Shown piece by piece: positions 51,340-59,808 of a stretch of 64,000 nucleotides of DNA. Where the stretch lies: NCBI GenBank assembly GCA_910586485.1, contig CAJUIA010000014.1:1-64000 (forward strand), in the 5' to 3' direction. This DNA comes from an uncultured Acetatifactor sp. Lineage in GTDB: Bacteria; Bacillota; Clostridia; Lachnospirales; Lachnospiraceae. How positions within the stretch are numbered: the stretch's first letter is position 1; the number at the start of each line of letters is the position of its first letter. Below the pieces are notes generated by a model. That model saw only the letters and a list, made by a program, of their open reading frames with translations. It was not told the DNA's origin and did not search any database. Position numbers and translations under genes: made by a program.

Positions 51340-52398
51340 TTACGGCTGCGTTCTGGCCGCTCCGGTGGAGCCCCGGAGAATCAATGAGGGTTCGATCAGC
51401 TGCAGGGGAGGAAGAGCGGCTGAGCTGTAAACCCCTTCAACGGTGGCAATGAGCTTTTCGGCATAATTGTCATAGTTGTAATCAATGCTGGTGAGCTTTG
51501 GGGTTACCAGGCTGCAAAGGTGCGTGTTGTCATATCCCACCACGGAAATGTCCTCAGGGACGCGTAAGCCGTGTTCCTGAATACAGTTCATGGCGCCTAT
51601 GGCGGCGGAATCATTAATACCGATGATGGCAGTAGGCATATGCTCTAAGGAAAGCATCTTTTTTGTCTGGTTGTAACCGGTTTCATAATCGTAATTGCCA
51701 AAGTTTTCATAATATTCAGGGCGGCAGGGGATCTGGTATTTTGCCAGGATCTGCTTATAACGCTTCCTTTTTTCGTAGGAGGAGGCAACGCTGTCCAAGC
51801 CGCCTGCAAGGGCAATGTCCCTGTGCCCCAGAGCAATTAAATGCTCCATGACCAGATCCATGGTTTTGATGGCGTCGATGCGCACCTGATAGCAGGAGGT
51901 GCCGTCCAGCTTGCCGGTGAGGATTACAGGAATGGAGTTGCAGACCTGATTGACCTTTTCCACAAAGGCCTCGTTGGAATGCAGGTCATCGGACCGGCCG
52001 CCCACCAATATGATAGCGTCCACCCGCTGCTCTTCCATCAGGATCAGTTGCTGCTCTTCGATGGCCTGTTCCCCCAATGAGTTTTCCAGTAAAAGGGAGT
52101 AGCCCTTTGCGCGCGCTGCCTGCTCACATGCCACAAATAGCTTTGCATAATAGGGATTGCGGACATCGGCCATAATGATGCCGATCACCTTTCGGCGGGT
52201 TTCCGAAAGGCTTCTGGCCAGAGCATTGGGGCGGAAGTTATACTTGGCGATGACGGCCTGGACCGCTTCCCATTTGTCGGACTTGACCCTGGCATTATTT
52301 GTCAGCACCCTGGATACGGTAGCGGGCGAGACTCCTGCTTCCTTGGCAATATCATAAATTGTAATCTTTTTCCCTTCGAGGGCTCGTAAATCTTCCAT
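51340..52398 (-). CDS. LacI/GalR-family transcriptional regulator
   Basis: A 352-residue repressor. The helix-turn-helix at residues 11-35 reads ITIYDIAKEAGVSPATVSRVLTNN, followed by the hinge (RPNALARSLSETRRKVIGII). The ligand-binding domain (65-340) is of the periplasmic-binding type (DVRNPYYAKLFVACEQAARAKGYSLLLENS, AIIGINDSAAIGAMNCIQEHGLRVPEDISVVGYDNT). It is divergent from the sugar transporter operon and likely controls it; two palindromes of LacI type overlap the transporter promoter region. The effector is probably a sugar. Confidence 0.9.
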   Translation of the reverse strand: MEDLRALEGKKITIYDIAKEAGVSPATVSRVLTNNARVKSDKWEAVQAVIAKYNFRPNALARSLSETRRKVIGIIMADVRNPYYAKLFVACEQAARAKGYSLLLENSLGEQAIEEQQLILMEEQRVDAIILVGGRSDDLHSNEAFVEKVNQVCNSIPVILTGKLDGTSCYQVRIDAIKTMDLVMEHLIALGHRDIALAGGLDSVASSYEKRKRYKQILAKYQIPCRPEYYENFGNYDYETGYNQTKKMLSLEHMPTAIIGINDSAAIGAMNCIQEHGLRVPEDISVVGYDNTHLCSLVTPKLTSIDYNYDNYAEKLIATVEGVYSSAALPPLQLIEPSLILRGSTGAARTQP

Positions 52399-52426
52399 GA
52401 CGTACTCAATTCCTTATCTCATTTGC

Positions 52427-52438
52427 GAAAGCGCTTTC
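52427..52438. promoter_or_regulatory. cre-like palindrome in the lacI-type leader, site 1
   Basis: Perfect palindrome GAAAGCGCTTTC, flanked to give a near match to the CcpA cre consensus (minus strand TTGAAAGCGCTTTCG). It lies between the promoter and start of the LacI-type gene, so binding would block its transcription. Confidence 0.6.
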
Positions 52439-52461
52439 AAATTTGATGGTTATCAAGGTAC

Positions 52462-52471
52462 AAGCGCTTTC
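52462..52471. promoter_or_regulatory. cre-like palindrome, site 2
   Basis: AAGCGCTTTC, sharing its core with the palindrome at 52427, about 33 bases away. Autoregulation or catabolite repression are both possible. Confidence 0.5.
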
Positions 52472-52487
52472 CTATGTATATAGACCT

Positions 52488-52516
52488 ATTATATACCAAA
52501 TGTGGGCGTTTGTCAC
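52488..52516 (-). promoter_or_regulatory. Promoter of the LacI-type gene
   Basis: On the minus strand GTGACA (52516-52511), 17 bases, TATAAT (52493-52488). Five of six and six of six matches to the sigma-A boxes. Confidence 0.7.
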
Positions 52517-52551
52517 TAGTGTCCTGTCTGTATTGTAAAAGACTGTATGTA

Positions 52552-52561
52552 AAACCGGTTT
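52552..52561. promoter_or_regulatory. LacI-type operator half pair, distal
   Basis: Perfect palindrome AAACCGGTTT. Its centre differs from the GCGC sites and matches the operator type at 52721. Confidence 0.5.
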
Positions 52562-52684
52562 CTTGAATTTTCGGTATTTTTGCGGCCTGAAACGCATAAA
52601 TAAATATATGCACAAAAATCATGGGGCATAATTTGTTCAAAATGACAAAATAGACAACACAAACAAAAATATAGGAAAAAAGTA

Positions 52685-52713
52685 TTGACAAAATGCCTAT
52701 GCAAATTTATCAT
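52685..52713 (+). promoter_or_regulatory. Promoter of the sugar transporter operon
   Basis: TTGACA (52685-52690), 17 bases, TATCAT (52708-52713). Near-consensus sigma-A promoter, with transcription expected to start at about 52720. Confidence 0.8.
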
Positions 52714-52720
52714 ATAGTCA

Positions 52721-52734
52721 TGAAACCGATTTCA
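52721..52734. promoter_or_regulatory. LacI-type operator over the transcription start
   Basis: TGAAACCGATTTCA, a palindrome with one mismatch, placed exactly at the predicted transcription start. Repressor binding here would block initiation. The palindrome at 52552 is of the same type about 170 bases upstream, suggesting DNA looping. Confidence 0.65.
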
Positions 52735-52749
52735 AAAAGGAGGAGAAGG

Positions 52750-54891
52750 ATGAAAAAGAAAGTTGTAGCATTGATGATGAGTGCGGTTATGGCTTTTTCT
52801 CTGGCAGCCTGTGGAGACAATAATGCGCAGACAAGCGGCAGCGGCAGCACCGAGCCAAATGGGGGGGGTACCTCGGAGCAGCAGTCCAGTGAGAGCACAC
52901 CGGAAAGCACACCCACACCGGAAAGCTCGGAGAGTCAGCCGGAGGTTCCCGCAGAGCCCACGGTAATCCGTTACGGTACCCACTGGGTGAACGGGCTTGA
53001 TCCCAATCATGTGGATGACGTGAGCGGGGAATACACCATGGCGGAGGCGGAGAGACAGGCAGCACTGGCGGCGCTGGATGCAGTCAAAAGCGAGCTGAAT
53101 GTAGAATTTGAGTTTGTACAGTTCCCTAACGATACCAGGACGGATTTGATGACCAGTGTGCTGGCCGGGGATCCGATCTGTGATATTGCCGTGCTGTGGG
53201 GCGGTTCCGAGGCTACTGTGCTGGCCCAGAATATTTTACAGAAGCTGGATGATTATGTGGGCCTGTTTGCGGACGAAGAGGCGGCCTGGCTTTTGGATGA
53301 GGAACTGTTTGGACATTATTACCTGCTGGATAATGATATGGACTTCGTGCCGTACTTCCCCCTGGTGGTGAATTTGACCATGCTGGACAAAGTGGATTCC
53401 TTAAAGGATGCGGACGGCAAGACCATTTATCCTATGGATTTATATCTGGAGGGCAACTGGACCTGGAGCACCTTTGAGGATTATCTGACCAAGGTGGATG
53501 CTTATTACAGCAGCGTAGCGGCGCCTGCGGATGCAGCTCACTATGACACGGTTCAGGCCTATGAGACGGACTTCCGTTATGCGGCGCTGGCGGCAATGTA
53601 TGCCAACGGCAGCGGTATCTACAGAGACGGCGCCATTGCGGCGGATTCCGATGCTTCCATCGAAGCGGTACAGTTTATCGAGAAGCTGCGGAATGCAGAG
53701 CTTTTGACGGACTGCGGACTTTATGATGACGGCTTTGTACCCCGCTGGTGTGAAGGCGGAGACGACTTCGGACGGGGCGCTACCGTATTCACGGATGCTC
53801 CTAACTGGCGGATCGGCGATTATGCTTCTCAGTGCGGTGACCGTGGAGAGAGCATTGCCATCATTCCTTGGCCCAGAGCGGACCGTCTGGCAGCCGACAG
53901 CGAGGACTACAGCCAGGTGCTGAATATGGGCGACAGCGTTGGTATCTTAAAGGGCAGCAAGGTAGATACGGAGCTGGCACTGAAGGCTTATATTCTTTAT
54001 TGGAACACCTACTGGAAGACTCTGGGCGGCGTAGATTCCGTAACGGAATACAAGAACACGGCAGCAGCGGAGCGTCTGGCAGGCTACGGCGTTGACCTTT
54101 ACGATGAAAACTTCGGCGATGATGCGCTGGCCTGCTTCCAGGCAGTTGCTAACAATCTGGCAGGAAACCCTGCAGGTCTGCTGGGCATCTGGGAGAATAA
54201 TGACGCTTCCTTCGCTACGCTGCTGGGTAAGTCCCTGACGGGCGTGGACGGTACGTCCTCCTATGATGTGACCATTAAGGCAAATAAGGATGCCATGAAT
54301 AATCTGATGAGTGATATTGCCAACAACCTGGCATCCGATTCCATTCATGACAACCAGAAGCCAGCCATTACCAAGGAGACGGTAGCAGTTCCCGTGGGAA
54401 CGAAGTATGAGGATATTGACTGGACACAGTACTTTACCGCAGAGGATTCCGTGGACGGCGTGCTTGATCCCGCAAGCGCAACCTTTGAGGATATGACGGG
54501 CGGCAATTTCCAGGAGCATCTGGATACGGTTGGTACGTATGAGGGCGATGAATCCGTGAAGATCCATATCAGCGATTCTTCGGGAAATGAAGAAACCTCA
54601 CGGTTTAAGGTTGTGGTATATAATCCTGACAACAAGGAGGCTCCCGTGATTACTCCTGTGGCTGAGCTTCCTACAGTGAAGGTGGATACGGACGCTTCCA
54701 CCATTGACTGGAAGACTTATGTGGACACGGCAGTGGACGCAGACGGCATCGACGTGAAGGACAGCATTACCGCAGATCTGTCCGAGCTGGATACCACTAC
54801 GGCAGGCACTTACAATGTAGTAGTCACCGTAACGGACTATGCAGGTAATACAGGCAGCGCGACGCTGGAGGTTACCGTGACGGCTGAATAA
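52750..54891 (+). CDS. Sugar ABC transporter substrate-binding lipoprotein with C-terminal Ig-like domains
   Basis: A 713-residue lipoprotein. Signal peptide with lipobox SLAAC (Cys21), a Ser/Thr/Pro/Glu linker (22-65) that includes a G8 run in DNA, then a family 1 solute-binding domain (about 70-540: IRYGTHWVNG, DIAVLWGGSEATVLAQNILQKLDDYV, EGNWTWSTFEDYLTKVD). Residues about 545-713 form two Ig/cadherin-like repeats (ITKETVAVPVGTKYEDIDWTQYFT; LEVTVTAE at the end), unusual for a binding protein; they may hold it off the wall or bind polymer. The start ATG 52750 follows AGGAGGAGAAGG. A terminator directly after it (54914) probably raises its expression over the downstream genes. Confidence 0.85.
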   Translation: MKKKVVALMMSAVMAFSLAACGDNNAQTSGSGSTEPNGGGTSEQQSSESTPESTPTPESSESQPEVPAEPTVIRYGTHWVNGLDPNHVDDVSGEYTMAEAERQAALAALDAVKSELNVEFEFVQFPNDTRTDLMTSVLAGDPICDIAVLWGGSEATVLAQNILQKLDDYVGLFADEEAAWLLDEELFGHYYLLDNDMDFVPYFPLVVNLTMLDKVDSLKDADGKTIYPMDLYLEGNWTWSTFEDYLTKVDAYYSSVAAPADAAHYDTVQAYETDFRYAALAAMYANGSGIYRDGAIAADSDASIEAVQFIEKLRNAELLTDCGLYDDGFVPRWCEGGDDFGRGATVFTDAPNWRIGDYASQCGDRGESIAIIPWPRADRLAADSEDYSQVLNMGDSVGILKGSKVDTELALKAYILYWNTYWKTLGGVDSVTEYKNTAAAERLAGYGVDLYDENFGDDALACFQAVANNLAGNPAGLLGIWENNDASFATLLGKSLTGVDGTSSYDVTIKANKDAMNNLMSDIANNLASDSIHDNQKPAITKETVAVPVGTKYEDIDWTQYFTAEDSVDGVLDPASATFEDMTGGNFQEHLDTVGTYEGDESVKIHISDSSGNEETSRFKVVVYNPDNKEAPVITPVAELPTVKVDTDASTIDWKTYVDTAVDADGIDVKDSITADLSELDTTTAGTYNVVVTVTDYAGNTGSATLEVTVTAE
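52861..52868 (+). repeat. Homopolymer of eight Gs in the lipoprotein linker
   Basis: Encodes the GGG of EPNGGGTSEQ. The frame is intact at eight. A slip would cut off the whole binding domain, so this is a potential ON/OFF site, though runs in linkers can be incidental. Confidence 0.7.
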
Positions 54892-54913
54892 GCTTAAAAT
54901 TAGAATGATGTAC

Positions 54914-54951
54914 AAAAAGGGCGGCGGGCGATGGCCCTACCCGCCCTTTTT
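54914..54951 (+). terminator. Internal rho-independent terminator
   Basis: AAAAAGGGCGG (54914-54924) pairs with CCGCCCTTTTT (54941-54951). It lies between the binding lipoprotein gene and the rest of the operon, so it likely attenuates downstream expression. It also rules out the apparent upstream extension of the next coding frame. Confidence 0.85.
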
Positions 54952-54994
54952 GATTAAGATCTCCAAGCAGGAATTGGAAGTGAGAGGGCATCCT

Positions 54995-57925
54995 ATGAAA
55001 CGGAAACGGAAAATAAGCGGTAAATTAGCAGGGGCACTGGCAGCGATGGCAGTGATCATCGCTGTGCTGGTGATTCTGGGAGTCCAGTCAGGGGCCCGGA
55101 ATGGGGCGAATGCCGTTCCGAAGCAGGTAACGGCTTCATATGAAGAAAGCTACGGGCAGTATCTGGAAGCAAACGGCTATGAGGGAAAGCTGTCCGACAG
55201 CGAAGTGACGGTGGACATGGAAAAGTTTACGCTGTCGGCAGATATGGAAGCGAATATCGGGGAGCAGGGTATCCTGACGGAGGACAGCGGAACCATTACC
55301 TGGGAATTTCAGGTGGCGGAAACCGGTTTTTACAATATCGAGCTGGGTTATATTGCTCTGCCCGGAACCACCTCCGACATTCAGAGGAAGGTATACATAG
55401 ACGGAGAGATTCCTTATGAAGCGCTGTCACAGATCGTGATCAAGCGGTGGTGGCAGGATCAGGAGATTCGTGAAAAAAATAAAAATGAGATTCGTCCGGA
55501 GGCGGATGAAGTTTACTGTGAAACCAAATGGTTTATAGAGGATTATCAGCGAAGGAACAACGGCGCCCTGACGGTATATCTGGAAAAGGGAAAGCACACC
55601 ATCGGCTTTGAGGTAATCAAGGAGCCCCTGGAGTATACTTCCATTACCTTTAAGGCCGCAGAGCAGCCTTTCGCATATGCACAGCGGATAGATGAGCTGA
55701 AAGGAAAATATTCTGTCTACGGTGGAGAGACCTTCATTTATCAGGCAGAACGGCAGACGGAGGGGACGCAGGGAATCATCAAAAGCTCATCCTCCATCAA
55801 TATTCAGAAAAATTATTCGGACAGCGAGCTGCAGCCCTTTCACCCTTATTATATCGTTTATAATACCATCGGCGCGGAAAACTGGGCCCAGCCGGGGGAT
55901 TCCATTACCTGGCAGGTGGAAGTAAGGGAAGAAGGACTGTATGAGCTTACCTTCAAGGGACGTCAGAATCTGAACCGCGGTGTCACCAGCTACCGCAGGC
56001 TGTATGTGAACGGGAGCGTCCCATATGCGGAAATGCAGGCCATCGGCTTTGACTATCAGGGCGGCATGAACAATTATACCGTTGCGGACGAAGCAGGGAA
56101 TCCCTATTTGTTTCATCTGCAGGCAGGCGTGAATACCATCACCCTGGAAAATGTCATGGGGCCCATGGGCAGTATCATTACCCAGGTGGAGGAAAGCATG
56201 GCTGTTTTAAACAGCGCTTACCTGGACGTGGTTCAGCTCACCGGGCAGGTCCCCAACCGCTTTATTGACTATGAGATTGTCAAGAAGCTGCCGGATTTCG
56301 CAGAGACCATGCAGGAGCAGAGCGATCTTCTCTATTCTGTGATTGAGGAAATCGTGGCCATTACCGGTGAAAAGGGAGAAAATACGGCCATGCTGGAAAA
56401 GATGGCCATGGAGGCTTCCTGGCTGGCGGAGGATCCGGAGAGTGTCATCATGGAGCTGGGACAGTTTAAGAATAATGTTTCCGCTCTCGGCACCTGGCTT
56501 GTAAATGTGGCTTCCATGCCATTGGAGCTGGATTATCTGGCCCTCAGCGCCGAGAATGCAAAGCTGCCCAAGGCCAGTGACTCTTTCTTTGCAGGGCTGG
56601 GCAACGGGACGGTCCGCTTTTTCTCTACCTTTTTCATCAAAAACAGCCAGATTACGGAGGGCAGCTCCGGAAACGGCTCCGGGTCCATCAAGGTGTGGCT
56701 TGCCTCCTACGGGCGGGAGCAGGCGCAGATGATCCAGAATATGATCGAAGAGGAATTTACGCCGAATACGGATATTTCCGTAAATTTGCAGCTGATTCCC
56801 GTGGACGTGGTGCTGCGGGCAGCCCTGGCGGGGAACGGGCCGGATGTGGTGATCGGCCTGGGCCAGGGTACCCTGCAGGATTTTGCCATGCGAAATGCGG
56901 TGCAGGAGCTTTCGGGCCTGGAGGGCTATGAAGAAGCCACGGAGAGATTTTATGACAGCTCTCTGGAAGCGTCGGCTTTTCAGGGAGGCCATTACGGGAT
57001 CCCCGAACAGACTACCTTCATGATGCTTTTTACCAGGGATGATATTCTTGGCGAGCTGGGACTGGAGGTGCCCGATACCTGGCAGGAGCTTCGGGAGATG
57101 ATTCCTGAGCTGCAAAAGAGCAATTACAATATTTACATACCTAATGTACAGCAGACGGAGGCCACCACAAACAGCGGAAGCATTGCCTACAATATGAACC
57201 TGTATCTTGGCATGGTCATGCAGAACGGCGGCGATCCTTATCTGGGGCTGGAAGCGGATTACGGGATTGAAAGCGGGCTGGCCAGTGATGCGGCCATGAT
57301 TGCCTTTAAGGACTATACGGATTTCTTTACCGGCTACGGACTGGATGTGCAGGTTGATTTCAGTAACCGTTTCCGGACAGGTGAAATTCCGGTGGGCATC
57401 ACCAACTATACGACATTTAACCAGCTGGAGATTTTTGCTCCGGAGATCAAGGGGCTTTGGAGCTTCCATCCCATTCCCGGCGTCCTGCAGGAGGATGGAA
57501 GTATAGACAGGTCCTTTGCAGTGGATACCACGCAGTCCGTGATCATGGCGAAAAACAGGGACCTGGATTCCTGCTGGGAATTCCTGAAATGGTGGACATC
57601 TACGGATACACAGCTGCAGTTTGCAAATTCCCTGGAGGCCCTTATGGGAACATCTGCCAGATATGCGGCGGCAGATCCGGAGGTGTTAAAGCAGCTGCCC
57701 TGGAGCAATGCGGAATTAAGCAGTCTATTGGCGCAGTTTGAGCAGACTGTGGGCATTGAGGCAGTTCCCGGAAATTATATGACCACCCGCATGGTGCAGT
57801 ATTCCTTTAATGATGTAGTGAGCGACCACGCCAATCCCAGGGAGACCCTGTATCTGAACATTAAGGACATTAACCAGGAGCTCACCAGAAAGCGGGAAGA
57901 GCTGCATCTGTCGGTGAAGGAATAG
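54995..57925 (+). CDS. Membrane-anchored protein with CBM-like domains and a solute-binding domain
   Basis: A 976-residue protein. A basic N-terminus and hydrophobic helix (about 12-32) act as signal-anchor; there is no lipobox. Residues about 60-430 contain two related beta-rich domains (WEFQVAETGFYNIELGYIALPG and WQVEVREEGLYELTFKGRQNL; each followed by RxLYVNG/VYIDGEIPY), resembling carbohydrate-binding jelly rolls. A helical spacer follows, then a family 1 solute-binding domain (about 565-976: IKVWLASYGREQAQMI, GNGPDVVIGLGQGTLQDFA, YGIPEQTTFMMLFTRDDIL). ATG 54995 has GAGAGGG six bases upstream. It is a second binding protein beside the first, probably for a complex glycan. Confidence 0.8.
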   Translation: MKRKRKISGKLAGALAAMAVIIAVLVILGVQSGARNGANAVPKQVTASYEESYGQYLEANGYEGKLSDSEVTVDMEKFTLSADMEANIGEQGILTEDSGTITWEFQVAETGFYNIELGYIALPGTTSDIQRKVYIDGEIPYEALSQIVIKRWWQDQEIREKNKNEIRPEADEVYCETKWFIEDYQRRNNGALTVYLEKGKHTIGFEVIKEPLEYTSITFKAAEQPFAYAQRIDELKGKYSVYGGETFIYQAERQTEGTQGIIKSSSSINIQKNYSDSELQPFHPYYIVYNTIGAENWAQPGDSITWQVEVREEGLYELTFKGRQNLNRGVTSYRRLYVNGSVPYAEMQAIGFDYQGGMNNYTVADEAGNPYLFHLQAGVNTITLENVMGPMGSIITQVEESMAVLNSAYLDVVQLTGQVPNRFIDYEIVKKLPDFAETMQEQSDLLYSVIEEIVAITGEKGENTAMLEKMAMEASWLAEDPESVIMELGQFKNNVSALGTWLVNVASMPLELDYLALSAENAKLPKASDSFFAGLGNGTVRFFSTFFIKNSQITEGSSGNGSGSIKVWLASYGREQAQMIQNMIEEEFTPNTDISVNLQLIPVDVVLRAALAGNGPDVVIGLGQGTLQDFAMRNAVQELSGLEGYEEATERFYDSSLEASAFQGGHYGIPEQTTFMMLFTRDDILGELGLEVPDTWQELREMIPELQKSNYNIYIPNVQQTEATTNSGSIAYNMNLYLGMVMQNGGDPYLGLEADYGIESGLASDAAMIAFKDYTDFFTGYGLDVQVDFSNRFRTGEIPVGITNYTTFNQLEIFAPEIKGLWSFHPIPGVLQEDGSIDRSFAVDTTQSVIMAKNRDLDSCWEFLKWWTSTDTQLQFANSLEALMGTSARYAAADPEVLKQLPWSNAELSSLLAQFEQTVGIEAVPGNYMTTRMVQYSFNDVVSDHANPRETLYLNIKDINQELTRKREELHLSVKE

Positions 57926-57937
57926 GGGGAGGAAGAC

Positions 57938-58840
57938 ATGAAGAAAAATAAGAGCAAATTTTCCGATACCTGGAGAAAGCATAAGTATAAATATATGATG
58001 ATTGCTCCCTTCGGACTGATCTTTGTCATTTTTACACTGCTGCCGGTGCTGGTTTCCATTGTTTTCAGCTTTACCTCCTTTAACATGGTGGAAGCCCCTG
58101 AGTTCGTAGGCTGGAGCAATTATCTGGATCTGATTGTGTATGACTCCGTGTTCCTGACGGCAATTAAGAATACGCTGTTCTTTGCCATTATCACAGGACC
58201 GGTCAGCTATATTATGTGTTTCCTGTTTGCCTGGATGGTAAACGATCTGCCCAGGATTCCCAGGGCGATTATGACGTTGGTGTTTTATGCGCCCTCCATC
58301 TCCGGCAACGCTTATCTGGTGTGGAAGCTGCTGTTTTCTTCCGATTCCTACGGCTGGGTGAACGCATGGCTGATGAAGCTGGGCATCACCCAGGAGGCGG
58401 TCCAGTGGCTGGTGACCAAGGAATATATCATGCCCATCCTGATCGTGGTACAGCTGTGGCTGAGCCTGGGCGTCAGCTTCCTGACCTTTATTGCCGGCTT
58501 TCAGAATCTGGATAAATCCCTGTTGGAGGCGGGAGCGGTGGAGGGTGTAAAAAACCGCTGGCAGGAGCTTTGGTACATTATTCTGCCTTCCATGAAGCCG
58601 CAGCTGATGTTCGGCGCGGTGATGCAGATTACCAGCTCTCTGTCCGTATCTCAGCTGTCCATCGACCTGGTGGGATTCCCTTCTGTGGGTTATGCAGGCC
58701 ATACGATCCTGACGCATCTGCATGACTTCGGCAATATCCGTTATGAGCTGGGATATGCCTGTACCATTGCAGTGATTCTGTTCCTGATCATGATGTTCTG
58801 CAACATTGTTGTGCAGAAGCTGTTGCGGAAATTAGGATAG
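57938..58840 (+). CDS. Sugar ABC transporter permease (UgpA/MalF type)
   Basis: A 300-residue inner membrane protein with six predicted helices. The EAA loop reads LLEAGAVEGVKNRWQELWYIILPSMKP, the contact site for the ATPase. It pairs with the next gene. No ATPase gene is present in the window, as is usual for Firmicutes sugar importers, which share an MsmX-type ATPase encoded elsewhere. Confidence 0.93.
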   Translation: MKKNKSKFSDTWRKHKYKYMMIAPFGLIFVIFTLLPVLVSIVFSFTSFNMVEAPEFVGWSNYLDLIVYDSVFLTAIKNTLFFAIITGPVSYIMCFLFAWMVNDLPRIPRAIMTLVFYAPSISGNAYLVWKLLFSSDSYGWVNAWLMKLGITQEAVQWLVTKEYIMPILIVVQLWLSLGVSFLTFIAGFQNLDKSLLEAGAVEGVKNRWQELWYIILPSMKPQLMFGAVMQITSSLSVSQLSIDLVGFPSVGYAGHTILTHLHDFGNIRYELGYACTIAVILFLIMMFCNIVVQKLLRKLG

Positions 58841-58852
58841 GGGGAATTAATT

Positions 58853-59740
58853 ATGAAACTATTCAAATTTATCAGCCATAAATTAAAGCAGCGGAAGCTG
58901 AAAAGAAGGAACAGGAGCCTGGGGGGCGATATTGTCCTGTTTGTGGTTTTGGGACTGTTCGGCCTGTTCAGTCTGTTCCCGCTGGTATACACCATTGTCA
59001 GTGCTTTTAAGCCCTTATCGGAGATTTTCATTTTCCCTCCGAAGCTGACGGTGGAAAATCCCACGCTGGATAACTTCTTTGATCTGGGAACGATTATCGA
59101 GGACTTTACGGTGCCCCTTTCCAGATACCTGTTTAACACGCTGGTGATCACGGGAGTGGGAACCTTCGGCACGGTGTTTTTAGGCTCCATGGCGGCATAC
59201 CCGTTAGCAAAATACGAATTTCCGGGCTCAAAGTTTATGAGTAATCTGATTGTGTATGCCCTGATGTTCAGCACCTCGGTAACAGCCATTCCCAACTACC
59301 TGATTATGAGCGGACTGCGCATGATTGATACCTACTGGGCGGTGATTCTGCCGGCGGTAGGAGGAACCCTGGGGCTGTACCTGATGAAGAACTTCATGGT
59401 CCAGGTGCCGGATGACATGCTGGAGGCGGCCAAGATTGACGGTGCCTCCGAATTCGGAATTTACTTCAAGGTGGTGATGCCTTTGTGTAAGCCGGCATGG
59501 ATTACCCTGGTGATTCTTTCCTTCCAGCAGATGTGGGGGACCACGGGCGGCGTATTCATTTATTCCGAAGAGCTCAAGCCCTTAAGCTATGTGCTTTCTC
59601 AGCTGGCAAGCGGAGGTATTTCCAGAACGGGGGTGACCTCGGCGGTTTCCCTGATCATGATCATTGTACCGATCACAGTGTTCGTAGTTTCTCAGAGCAA
59701 TGTCATCGAGACTATGGCCACGTCCGGTATCAAAGGATAG
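58853..59740 (+). CDS. Carbohydrate ABC transporter permease (UgpE/MalG type)
   Basis: A 295-residue permease with six helices and EAA loop LEAAKIDGASEFGIYFKVVMPLCKPAW. Short basic N-terminus precedes the first helix (VLFVVLGLFGLFSLFPLVYTIVSAFKP). It is 12 bases after the other permease, forming the heterodimeric channel. Confidence 0.94.
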   Translation: MKLFKFISHKLKQRKLKRRNRSLGGDIVLFVVLGLFGLFSLFPLVYTIVSAFKPLSEIFIFPPKLTVENPTLDNFFDLGTIIEDFTVPLSRYLFNTLVITGVGTFGTVFLGSMAAYPLAKYEFPGSKFMSNLIVYALMFSTSVTAIPNYLIMSGLRMIDTYWAVILPAVGGTLGLYLMKNFMVQVPDDMLEAAKIDGASEFGIYFKVVMPLCKPAWITLVILSFQQMWGTTGGVFIYSEELKPLSYVLSQLASGGISRTGVTSAVSLIMIIVPITVFVVSQSNVIETMATSGIKG

Positions 59741-59751
59741 GAGGGGGCAGC

Positions 59752-59808
59752 ATGAAGAAAGGGAACTTCACGAAGAAAGGGAACTTCATGAAGAAAAAGA
59801 ACTTCATG
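59752..59808 (+). repeat. Three 18-base tandem repeats with successive start codons
   Basis: Units at 59752, 59770 and 59788, then a further ATG at 59806. The units read ATGAAGAAAGGGAACTTC with one to two changes; three of four repeat starts are in-frame ATG codons. A change in copy number would lengthen the basic region of the signal peptide without shifting frame. Confidence 0.85.

Noticed and set aside
54905..54994. Upstream extension of the anchored binding protein
   Set aside because: The segment contains a rho-independent terminator (54914-54951); the ATG at 54995 has its own ribosome site.
56207..57469. A 420-codon minus-strand open frame opposite the anchored binding protein
   Set aside because: Shadow of a GC-rich coding gene on the plus strand; composition (His, Arg, Leu, Gln rich) and lack of start signals are typical of non-coding frames.
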